From Cryptomeria japonica (taxonomy: Eukaryota; Streptophyta; Pinopsida; Cupressales; Cupressaceae): a stretch of 64,000 nt of DNA. The first letter of the stretch is position 1, and each line of letters starts with the position of its first letter. Positions 46,407 to 55,938 of the stretch are shown one piece after another. The stretch is from assembly GCF_030272615.1 (NCBI RefSeq), contig NC_081412.1, forward strand, positions 143,178,247-143,242,246, given 5' to 3'. Below the pieces are notes generated by a model, which worked only from the letters and a program-made list of their open reading frames with translations, did no database searches and had not been told where the DNA came from. The position numbers and the translations under genes are program-made.

Positions 46407-47386
46407 ATGCTCACCATTCCTAGTGAATTCCATTAGAGTGCGATTTGACACTAAATAAAGTAATGCATAATATTGTTATAGCTTTGAATTACTATATCTT
46501 TGGATTGCTAACACCATTTTCAACAATTTTAAGCTAGGTTTATTTCAGAGTATATGTCATCATCTAATCTGGTTGTCTAGGTAACAAGACCCCTTTTTTT
46601 TTTTTCTTTGTGATAAGTCAAATCGTTTGTTTGTTTGTGAATTTCATAGAGGTTTTTCTATGAAAAACTTTATTTTTCTAATTTATTTATGAATTTTTAT
46701 GCATTTTCATTATTGAATGTCTTTTTCTAGTTTCATATAAAAATCTTAAATTGGTTGTGGTAGATCTTCCTTTTTTCATTTTATTTTTCCTTCATATAAT
46801 CTTTCCTTTTCTTTTGTTTGGTTGTGTTACACAATTGTCAAATATTTTATCTAGTAGTGGAAATTATGCATAGCAAATTCACCATTTAAAAAAATTGACT
46901 ATTAATTATTTAATTAACCATAAACCTTATCTTGAGCACAATAACTACCTTGTTTTTTTACCAATATGATTATTTTTTCATAAGACCATACCATTTTTTA
47001 GGTTTTAGTTCCTAGGTTGCATGTTGCTCCTTATTTTATTCACTAATGTCTATATAATAACACCTATTTTCTATGTGCTTCTATAACATTTTCAATCTAT
47101 CATTGTGTGATCCCATATAATAGTGTCCAAAGTTTGGGGCTCACTATTGTGGATTTAGCCGTTTCTTATTCCTTATCATATCAAACAAATTTGCAACTAC
47201 GTTTTATGATTCCTCTTCTTCCTTTTCCAAAACACTTTTCTAAGATATTTTTCAAATACTTCTCTTTAAGGAATTTTACCTTGCAATTCCTTATCAACTT
47301 CTCTCGAATTGTCACATCTATTAAACACCCCATTAAAAGACTAAACCTAATCATTTTATTAAATTAATAATATAGAATTTTGATAT
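46407..47386. other. AT-rich DNA, nothing recognised
   Basis: There are no domains on either strand. The longest open frame (47107-47367) is rich in Phe, Leu and Ile from AT-rich DNA and resembles no known protein. Confidence 0.45.
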
Positions 47387-48023
47387 TGTAACATTCTTGA
47401 GAAAAGGTTATCATTGATGTCAAAGGTGCTAGTTAGTTCTATATTAATGTCAAGGCATCCAAAAGATTGTGACTACTATCATGTCAGATTATAACATCTA
47501 GGTTCTAGAAAGACAGAGTCACTTGTATGTATCTTAATTTTATCATCATGCTCTTGTTTTATTTGGTCCTAATATCACATGTGATGTTCTCTGGAAACAT
47601 GTGTTGTATGTTTATGAAGTTTATTTCTTAGAAAGAGTATGTGCACTCAATTGCATTGTCATTGTGTATGGCTTTGGATCTTGTTGTAGTTGAGAGTTAT
47701 GGTTTTGGATATTTAGGTAAAGGAATGCTACATATGTAGTTTCATATTCTAGAGTTTCAAATGGTGATCTTTAGTAGACAAAAAGTCATGAGTAACATAA
47801 TGTTCATTATGCTAATTGGCCGACTGTGATGATGTTCCAAATTGATGCACAAGAGGATTGTAACATGCACCAGCTGAAGGTAGCATATTGATGTACATTA
47901 GGATCAATAAATTCTGTGTTCAGTAATACATAGAATGTCCCTTATTATAGAGTAACGTGTAGGGTTTTGGACCAATCCTATTACACATTTGATTTGAAGG
48001 AATTTATTTGTGGTCGTCTTACA
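47387..48023 (+). mobile_element. Possible solo LTR with GATAT target duplication
   Basis: It starts TGTAACATTCTTGAG and ends GTCGTCTTACA. GATAT lies on both sides (47382-47386 and 48024-48028). The start resembles copia LTRs here (GGTTATCATTGATGTCAA, compare GTCATTGATGTCAA near 2695). The C-rich block seen at the ends of the other copia LTRs is missing, so the call stays tentative. Confidence 0.45.
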
Positions 48024-48259
48024 GATATTGTATTTATGTTCTAGGTTGACTTGTGATTGTAATTATCATTGTAATGCATATATGTTGTTGATCTAGGTTC
48101 ATCTCTTGAGTGGATGTTAAGTGAGTGTGGCAAAAGAGTTGTGCAAACTCCTTATTCAATTAGCAAAGACGATTTAAGGTGTGTGAATCAAGTTGTAGAT
48201 CCTATACACATCGAGGGAGTATTTTTTTAGTAGATCAAATCAGACTAAAACATTCAAAT

Positions 48260-48834
48260 CCTATAAACCAATCTCACTTCATTTGCTTCAACGTTTTCTT
48301 TCAGAAAATTATACTTAATAGAAACATGCTTTGTTTTAGAGTGAAATACCAGATTCTTTGATATATCTATTGCTGCTGAGTTATCACAGTAAATAATTAC
48401 GGTTCATTGCATTTTACCTTCATATCCTTCAACATTTGCTTGATCCATAATACCTGAGTGCAAGTAGTTGCTGCTACAACATATTCTACTTCTACTGTAG
48501 ATAATGATGTGCAGGTCTTCTTCTTGCTGATCCATGAAATTAATCATCTACCAAGAAAGAATGCTCCACCAGTGGTACTCTTTCTTTCATCCACATCTCC
48601 TGCCCAATTTTCATCTGTATATGCACATAACTCAAAATTGTCATTCTTAGGATACCATAAACCAAGATTTGTTGTGCCTTGCAGGTATCGGAAAATCCTT
48701 TTTACTACAGTTTCATGATTTCCTTTAGGATTGCTTTGAAATCTTGAAACAATACATACGACATTAATTATATGAGGTCTGGTTTGTGTGAAATACAGTA
48801 ACCCTCCAATCATAGATTTGTACCTTGTCGTATT
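48260..48834 (-). pseudogene. Copia RNase H, C-terminal part
   Basis: After the solo LTR the copia frame resumes with TTRYKSMIGGLLYFTQTRPH and VVKRIFRYLQGTTNLGLWYP. RNase H motifs are AYTDENWAGDVDERKSTTGG and VEYVVAATTCTQVLWI, then, after a frameshift near 48390, YCDNSAAIDISKNLVFHSKT. It fades at about 48260 before the usual DIFTKPLP block. The first residues of the open frame that ends at 48544 (SPLSTLAFHIGP) come from the LTR, not from copia. 48029-48259 holds nothing further that I recognise. Confidence 0.85.
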
Positions 48835-48839
48835 TATAG

Positions 48840-50107
48840 TGTTAGGCCCAATATGGAAAGCTAATGTACTGAGAGGGGAGGGGTGAATCATTACTTCAAA
48901 ACTTTTCTTCAACAATAACTTTACTATTAAGCATAAACCGAATAGTGCAGTAACATAATATAATGCTAAAACAAATAAATAACAATCATACATGATTCAC
49001 TCCATAACACATATATTTTGGTTACGCAGAAACTCTTAGTTAGAGAGAAAAACTGCAATGGGGATGACACCCACAACTTCACTACTGCAATAATAAAGGT
49101 TGCTCTGTTAGAGCTACATGTTTAGCTATTTCTGATAGCTTACCCTGTTAGGAGTATCAAGATCTGTTAGATCTATCTTGCTAAAGGACTTTACAACACT
49201 TATTCTAAATGTTGCACCTGGTTAGAGGCTTTACAATTTATAGACTTGGTTAGAGTCTTTTACCTTGTTAAAGGTTTCTCTTACAACTTCAAAATATTTC
49301 AATAAAATATTTACAAATATCTACAACTTTACATCTGGAATGTTATACCAGATTCTATGTGCTCAAAATGATATTACCTTGCTTATAGCATACCTCGGTA
49401 ATTCATATATTAACTCGGTAAACCCTTATGTTTACTATGTTCCTTGATTGTTCTTTGAAATCCTTCTCGGTGACCTCTGTGTTTCTCTATCAACTGTAAC
49501 AGTCATAACACTCTATGATATCTCATGATTTTCCTTTTTGTATATGTCTTGCTTCACACACACATGCACATATATACTTGCACATATATCTAACCCTGAA
49601 TTCATGTTGTATAAACAGATCTCTTATGTCGATGATCTGGTCCATGCTTCGATCTTACAAACATGATTTCTCGAATGAATAACCATGCAAAATATTTCAT
49701 TGGTTAAATGACCTCAAAATCATACACAATCTTTAAGTGCAATTTCCAATGTGATAACTGTTACTTGTTCCTCGATCTTTGTAACATGTTTCCCATATAT
49801 GTCCAGGTTCAGTGAATCTGGTAACATGTTTCACTCGGTATATCATTCTTGCTGCTCGGTAGACATTGAGTGTTACTCGGTAGAGCGTTCGTTGTATACT
49901 ATGCTCTGAGACTACTTTCTTCTATAACCGACTACTCTGTGCTTACCGACTATTCTATGCTTACCGACTGCTCTATGCTTACCGACTATTCTATGCTTAC
50001 CGACTGTCCTATGCTTACCGACTGAAAGATTTGGTAGAAGTAACCGACTAGAATATATAGAATAACTTTGAACATAAGACTAATGGCAATCTTAGTAAGT
50101 AGTAACA
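48840..50107 (-). mobile_element. Solo copia LTR with TATAG target duplication
   Basis: On the minus strand it runs from TGTTACTACTTACTAAG to TTGGGCCTAACA. On the plus strand TATAG flanks it at 48835-48839 and 50108-50112. The minus strand carries GATTCACCCCTCCCCTCTCA near its end, the same mark as the copia LTRs at 2646 and 19260. It sits between the RT and RNase H of the copia element. Confidence 0.93.
49927..50024. repeat. 18-bp tandem repeat inside the solo LTR
   Basis: Five full units and a partial one of ACCGACTATTCTATGCTT start at 49927, 49945, 49963, 49981, 49999 and 50017. Units differ by one to three bases. On the minus strand this is close to the LTR start, thus in U3. Confidence 0.92.
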
Positions 50108-50112
50108 TATAG

Positions 50113-51067
50113 GAGTTGAATCATCCTTTGATGCCAATTTATCAGTTGTAGTCATAGGAGTGCTTACCGGTTTGGAGTTTTCCATTCCAAATTTCTTCAA
50201 AAGTTCCTTCAAGTATTTTGTTTGACAAATGAGTATACCATTATCTATTTGATAAATCTGCAAACCTAGAAAAAAATTTATCTCTCCAATCATAGACATT
50301 TCAAATTCTTCCTGCATCTTATTAGCAAAATCTTTGCATAGCTCTTCTTCTCCTTCAAAAATGTTATCATCCACAAACACTTCAATAACCAAAATATCAT
50401 CATTGGTAATTTTGTAATACAAATTACTGTCAGCATTACATTTTGTGTATCCAAGCTTTAAAAAATATTTATCCAGTCTAGCATACAAAGCTCTGGGAGC
50501 TTGCTTCAATCCATATAAAGCTTTTCTTAATCTGCAAACCATATCCTTATCATATGTTAATGAAAATCCATTAGGCTGCTCAATGTAAACTTCTTCTTCA
50601 AGATCTCCATTCAAAAATGCACATTTTACATCCATCTGATAAACCTTATAGTTCTTGTGAGTTACTGCTTCAATTCTGGCTACCGGTGCAAAGGTTTCAT
50701 TATAATCAATTCCTTCTTTCTGAGAATAACCTTTACAAACTAATCTTGCTTTGTTTTATATTACTTCACCATCTTCATTAAGTTTATTTCTAAATACCCA
50801 TTTAGTTCCAATTATATTTTTGTATTTAGGTCGGGGAACTAATGTCCAAGTATTATTCTTTTCAATATGTTCTAATTCTTCTTCCATTGCTTTTATCCAA
50901 TGTTTATCTTTACACGCTTCAACAACTGATGTTGGTTCAACTTGAGAAATTAAACATACCTCTTCATTTACCAATCTTCCTCTTGTCATAACACCTTGAT
51001 TTTTATTTCCAATTATCTGATTTTCTAAATGATTCAATCTTATACCTGGGTTTATTCTGATTTCCAT
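50113..51067 (-). pseudogene. Copia reverse transcriptase
   Basis: It starts around KDKHWIKAMEEELEHIEKN and GTKWVFRNKLNEDGEV, meets a stop near 50757, and continues [18 protein letters not shown]. The main open frame follows from 50635 leftwards: [38 protein letters not shown] and [17 protein letters not shown]. The catalytic box keeps both Asp, but Asn replaces the usual Ile after them. The frame runs into the solo LTR at 50107, so the end of the ORF there is foreign sequence. Coding would be continuous across the solo LTR and one target-duplication copy. Confidence 0.9.
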
Positions 51068-51835
51068 TCACAGGCTGTTGTTCTTCAGTCACAGTTGAGT
51101 TTTCTGATGATGGCGGTGTGACTGGTTCTTCATTATGTTCTGCTGCAATTCATGCCAGTTCATTTATAATCATTTCTTCTGCCAATTCAGAACCTATAGA
51201 TATTGATTCTCCTCTAAAATGTTCATCTATCTTCACATTAGTACTTTCAATGATTTTTTGCAATCTTTTATTATAACATATATATGCCTTGCTTCTAGTT
51301 GAATAACCAAGAAATATTCCTTCATCACTTCTAGGATCAAATTTCTCAATAGAATCATCTCTCCTAATATAACATTTGCTTCCAAATATTCTAAAATATT
51401 TAAGAGTAGGAATATGACCGAACCATAGTTCATAAAGGGTCTTACCGATTTCACCTTTGATGTGAACTATGTTGAAAGTATAAACCGCTATATTTACTAC
51501 TTCTCTCTAGTACATATGACGTAGATTTGCTTCCATCATCATGGTTCTTGCTACATCCAGTATAGTTTTGTTCTTCCTTTCCACAATTGCATTCTGTTGG
51601 GGTGTTCGGGGTGCTGATAGTTATCTTTTGATTCTATTCTCTTCGCATAATGCACTGAATTCCCTAGATGTGAATTCTCCTCCTTGATCAGATCTCAAAC
51701 ATTTGATTTTGTTGTCGGTTTCATTCTCTACCATTGCCTTGTATATCTTGAATCTTCCAAAAGCTTTTGATTTCTCCCTGAGAAAAGTAACCCAACACAT
51801 TCTAGAATAATCATCAATTATTAGCAAAAAGTATC
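51068..51835 (-). pseudogene. Copia integrase core, truncated
   Basis: The minus-strand frame opens at the gypsy junction with RYFLLIIDDYSRMCWVTF and continues CLRSDQGGEFTSREF, then a stop, then APRTPQQNAIVERKNKTIL. The second Asp and the Glu of the DDE core are visible; the first Asp lies on the other side of the insertion. Further on IFGSKCYIRRDD and DPRSDEGIFLGYSTRSK complete the typical C-terminal part. At least three stops interrupt it. It is homologous to the copia element at 5760-6480. Confidence 0.88.
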
Positions 51836-53207
51836 TGTAGTCACACAAATCTGTCCATTTTAATTAAATGAATATTTCATATTTATTTGATTAGAAATCC
51901 ACTAGCCATCAGTTAATTAAATAAATATTTAATTAATTCATCCCCAAACATTCTTCTATTAATTAAATAAATTACTCAATTTATTTTAATTAATTCATTA
52001 AATCAAATTTCAATCAATTAAATAAATAAAATCAATTTATTTAATTAAAATCCCCCTTTTAAATAAATTAACATTTATTTAAATCATTTTAAACCCCCCC
52101 CCCCCACTTGCATTTTCCTACAAATGCAACTTGCACACATTTATTGAAATAAATGAATTTTTATTTTAATAGAATCCTATTTTCCCTCACCCACCAAATC
52201 CACTTGCAAACCTAATCCCCTTCTAGATTCTTCTAACCCCTTCCTAATTAGTCTAATCCATCCCCTAATTATTGTCACATTCCTAAGCAAAATGGAGTCA
52301 CTTCTCAAAGACTCCAAAGTGTTTGAAAAGCATTTAATGCTTTGTGTGTTCAACAAATTAACCCCCAAAGTCTTCCAAGACCACTAATGGCTCTTACATG
52401 ACCATTTATGGCTCTTACATAACCATTTATGGTTATTTCAATCTTGTCTCCCCAAACATTTATTGTTTTGACCATATTCATCCATTTCACATTTGCACAA
52501 GAATTTATCCATTGGATAAAAGCTTTATTCTTTGAATAAAGAGTTTATTCATTCAACCAACCTTGAATCAAAATCCCAAGGTCATATCAGGCATTTAATG
52601 CTTATTCCCTCTCCTCTCAACCTATCTCACATTGACACTTGTCATCCTGGGATTGGGTTGAAAGCCCTCACATGGATTTGAAATCATTCAATCCTGACCC
52701 TTGTTGAGATTGCTCAATCTCAACCATCCATTGCTCCATTTTTCCTATAAATAGAGCCCATTCCTTCATAATCCAAATCCTGAAAACTTGTAAGCATTTA
52801 GACTATAGCCATTTTAGAGAGCATTTAGCATAGCATAACTAAATCTTGTCTTTTTGGTAAAATCAATCATTTTAGCATTAAAAAAAATAGCTTTTCATTT
52901 CATGTTTGGAGCTATTCTACAAATCTCAATCCTCCATAAGCATCCATAGTGCAAAAAGCTGTTGAGAGCTACACTATTTTGGAACTTGGAGAGGAGAGGA
53001 ACAAGGGAGAAAGAACTAATATCATGTTAAGAGATAGTTGGAGATATCTCATTGTCTTACTTCTTTAGTTAGATTCATTAGCATGTTTTTAGTGTCTCCT
53101 TTGGAATGCCTTCATATGTTTTAGTTTTTGATTGACTAACTCTAACGTCTTGTGTGTTTTCTATTGTTTGATCATAAACTAACATTGTGTCATTTAGGAG
53201 GGCATCA
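51836..53207 (+). repeat. 5' LTR of young Tat-type element
   Basis: It starts TGTAGTCACACAAATCTG and ends AGGAGGGCATCA. The start resembles the LARD LTR start (TGTAGACACC). Both contain the block around the TATA box and similar AT-rich and CACTTGCATTTTCCTAC segments. Here it is on the plus strand; the LARD LTRs are on the minus strand. A run of nine or more C lies near 52096. Confidence 0.9.
52745..52756 (+). promoter_or_regulatory. LTR TATA box, shared with LARD LTRs
   Basis: CTATAAATAGAGCCCATT is found here and, on the opposite strand, in the LTRs at 12481, 21517 and 27387. Identity across four otherwise diverged LTRs supports it as the core promoter. Confidence 0.75.
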
Positions 53208-53209
53208 TT

Positions 53210-53249
53210 TGGTGAACCCGACGTGAATCGAACACGCAACCTTCTGATC
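53210..53249 (+). other. Extended primer binding site, tRNA-Trp 3' half
   Basis: It begins TGGTGAACCCGACGTGAATC two bases after the LTR and continues GAACACGCAACCTTCTGATC. From memory of plant tRNA-Trp, all 40 bases are complementary to its 3' half, from the CCA end through the T arm to position 37 beside the anticodon. The match stops there. A usual PBS is 12-18 bases. Confidence 0.75.
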
Positions 53250-53295
53250 ATTTTTTTTGAAATTAACATTTTGCTTGTTGAAATTGCCACACAGG

Positions 53296-53580
53296 TCGCG
53301 CTTCGGCGCTATTGAACGCGTTTTAGCGCTGTTGCAACAATTTCTTTTAGCGCTATTGACCCTAAAATAGCGCTATTGAAAAGGTTTCAGTGCTATTGAC
53401 AACATTCCAGCGCTATTGTCACAGTTTCAGTGCTATTGACACACTTCCAGCGCCTTTGTCTTCTCGGATTTTTCTCTTCTTTCAGCGCTACCGTTTAAAT
53501 TAGCGCTTCTGCTCACACAGACTAGCGCTATTGTATGAATCAGCGCTTCTACAAAAACACAGAATAGCGCTATTGCGACA
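53296..53580 (+). repeat. 13-unit, 20-bp periodic AGCGCT array in the leader
   Basis: The unit is TTAGCGCTATTGAC or close. Cores start at 53304, 53324, 53348, 53368, 53388, 53408, 53428, 53448, 53483, 53501, 53523, 53541 and 53565; from 53348 to 53448 the spacing is exactly 20. It begins about 50 bases after the PBS. Most cores contain the self-complementary AGCGCT. Confidence 0.92.
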
Positions 53581-55938
53581 GAGTGTCGCCCAAATTGACT
53601 TGTAACCAAAAAATCAGAATTTAGGCTTGTGGAAGCCCCCCCTTGAGAATTGATTTTATTAACTTGTTTCTTTTCTTTGTGCAGGTTAACAACCCAACAA
53701 AAATCACAAAAATTTTCATTTAAGTGCTTAAAAAGAACTTAAAAACACAAAAACAGTTTTTCATTGTTTTCTAGTTAGGCCTCATTTTCTTTGGTGCTTA
53801 AAATTAACAAACACAAAATTTGATTTCATTGCATCAATTGGGACCTAAAATTTACAATCCACATTTCAAAAATTTGGTGCAAATAAAACTGACAAACCAC
53901 TTGTTTTTGATTTATTTTTGACAAACAAATTTTCCTTCAAAGCAAAACGTGTTTTTCATTAAGTTGACCAGGATTTTCAAAATTCTAGATTACAAAACAC
54001 ATTGCCTTTGAAGTTAAAAAGAACACCATGGCTGTTGGAGAAACATCTCCAAATAGTTAGATCATCTTTGCAAATGTTGGATTAAAAAGAACAAGTGAAT
54101 TTCGTGTTTGGCACGGTTGTGCACAAAAGTCAGTCGAGTGGACCTACTTCTAACACACACTATCCTCTCCCTTGGCTCTCGTGGTCCTAGGTGCAAGAGA
54201 AAAGTGTTAGTAACACTCACATTTTATCTTTTTAAGAGAGGCCTGCCAAGGGATCGATACTCTTGGGAATGACCTCGAGCGGTAAATCCTTCGAGCCGCT
54301 ATAGAAATCAGGTGAGAGCGAAAGCTGTAGCCTTGGGTATAGCTGTTCCTACAGTGTAACTGGCCGAAAGGACAAATGGGCCCCACCACCAGTTACAAGG
54401 CTCTTAAGTGAGTCACTGCAGAATGAACTTATGTCCAAAGCCATCGAACATGACTAAACACCTTTAAGTAGTAGCCCACCTGTTCTATTGATTGAGGATA
54501 TTTGAGGTATAATTTAGTGCAAGAGCATAGATGGTTTTGCTCCCAAGATACTCACCATACATATTTCCTTGAGTAGAAACATAGCTTTTTGAAAAGTCAC
54601 TTGTGGCTTGATAAAAGTGGTGACTCCCCCATCATAGGGATCATCTATTTGTTATGCTCGTGCAAGACTTAGTATATCACATCCTTACCTGCCACGGCGG
54701 GATTCATAATGTATGTAGTACCAAAGTCGAAGAAATATCAAGATGTGGGCTAAATTTATCACAACTGGCCATTTGACCTTAGGGATAAAAAGTGTTTGAA
54801 GTGTGTTCGTTTTACAGACCTAGTGCGAATTGAGCCAACTTCAGGCTTTGGAACTACACCTTAAAATACATCTAAAGGAAGGGTCAGAAACAAGTCCAAG
54901 GATTGGGTTGATTTAGACCCATACTCATTTGTGCCTTTAAGGCTACAATCTTGTGTTTGTGTGCTTGCTTTGTTTTCTTGTCAAAGAAAAATCAGAAAAT
55001 CAAATCCCCAAAAAAAAAAAAAAACAAAGCATTCATCCAACATCTGTCAACACAACCAAAAATACCAAAAACAAAGTGCAAACAACAAAGAGACAAAATT
55101 TATGACCATTCTTCACATCTTGCGAAAGAAGAAGTGTCATCAGAATATTACCTTGAAAAGAAGACCATTAAGCTCAAAGGCTTTGATCAAAAGGAGGAAA
55201 TTCTTCTATCTCAATAGACAAATCTTTGTCTCACATAGAGTCTTTCTACATCGCATGCATCTCTATCTTCAAGGTAAAACAAACGAGTTTGATTCCGAAT
55301 CATTGAACCGCAGAGCTTTTATGCAATATAGAGCTCTGAGTTATCACAAAAATCAAGGAGGAAAGATTAACCCCAAATTCTTCCCAAACATCTGTATCAC
55401 CTACAACACAGCTCGAGAAGTGCCACCAACGCCTGAAAGGGAAGAGATAGAGTTTGTCCCATTTGTAACACAAAGTTTTTATTGAAGTTGAAAACATTTT
55501 CATCTATCATCTCATTCATACATCATTATTCCATCATCAATCCATCCCAAAAACACTCAAAACATTAAGAGGTTCTTGTCCCAAGATTCCTTTTTAGATA
55601 TTGCTTGAAATCAAACACATCACATCACTTTTTAGATTGTTTCTACATCTAGGATAAGCTCATCCTAAGAGACACATCTACGCAGGTTAAAACTAGTTCA
55701 TGAGTGAATCCTGTCATTGCTAGGTAGTCAAAATCTGTAACACATCTCAGATTTCTCTACACCTTATCACATCAAATCTTATCAAAACAAACAAGCAATT
55801 CAAAGAAGGAATTTCAGTTACATTTACCTTAAAGTGCTAGAGATCCCCATACAACACAAAACACCAATCATCAATCTTTCATTTCATCACCAACTCATCA
55901 TCATCTTCAATCAACTTCAAAACAAACTTGCAAACAAA
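53581..55938 (+). other. Long untranslated leader before gag
   Basis: No known domain. Short Phe/Lys-coding AT-rich stretches alternate with a GC-richer block at 54230-54420. It contains one 184-codon frame described separately. Long leaders are common in Tat-type elements. Confidence 0.55.
54931..55485 (+). CDS. Leader ORF upstream of gag, function unknown
   Basis: A 184-codon frame from ATG 54931 to TGA lies in the same frame as gag, about 450 bases before it. The product is strongly basic in the first half (KKKKTKHSSN, LIKRRKFFYLNRQ) and more ordinary towards the end (REVPPTPEREEIEFVPF). No domain is recognised. Some Tat/Ogre elements carry an extra ORF before gag, so a real gene is possible. 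Against this, part of the basic run comes from a poly-A tract, and no ribosome access or splice logic is evident. It could equally be a chance frame. Confidence 0.3.
   Translation: MPLRLQSCVCVLALFSCQRKIRKSNPQKKKKTKHSSNICQHNQKYQKQSANNKETKFMTILHILRKKKCHQNITLKRRPLSSKALIKRRKFFYLNRQIFVSHRVFLHRMHLYLQGKTNEFDSESLNRRAFMQYRALSYHKNQGGKINPKFFPNICITYNTAREVPPTPEREEIEFVPFVTQSFY

Larger units (their letters stand above)
48260..51835 (-). mobile_element. Partial Ty1/copia element, split by two insertions
   Basis: On the minus strand, parts of integrase, RT and RNase H run from right to left. A solo LTR (48840-50107) separates RT from RNase H. A gypsy element starting at 51836 cuts the integrase, so gag, protease and the 5' LTR should lie beyond the right window edge. 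The 3' LTR was not recognised left of 48260. Confidence 0.88.

Noticed and set aside
53210-53249. Antisense tRNA-Trp gene fragment
   Set aside because: It is placed two bases after an LTR end and starts with TGG, the complement of the post-transcriptional CCA; a tRNA gene would lack that, so it is a PBS.
53296-53580. Possible CRISPR array (also 9960-10230)
   Set aside because: The repeats are 10-14 bases with spacers under 10 bases, degenerate, and within plant retroelement leaders; there are no cas genes.
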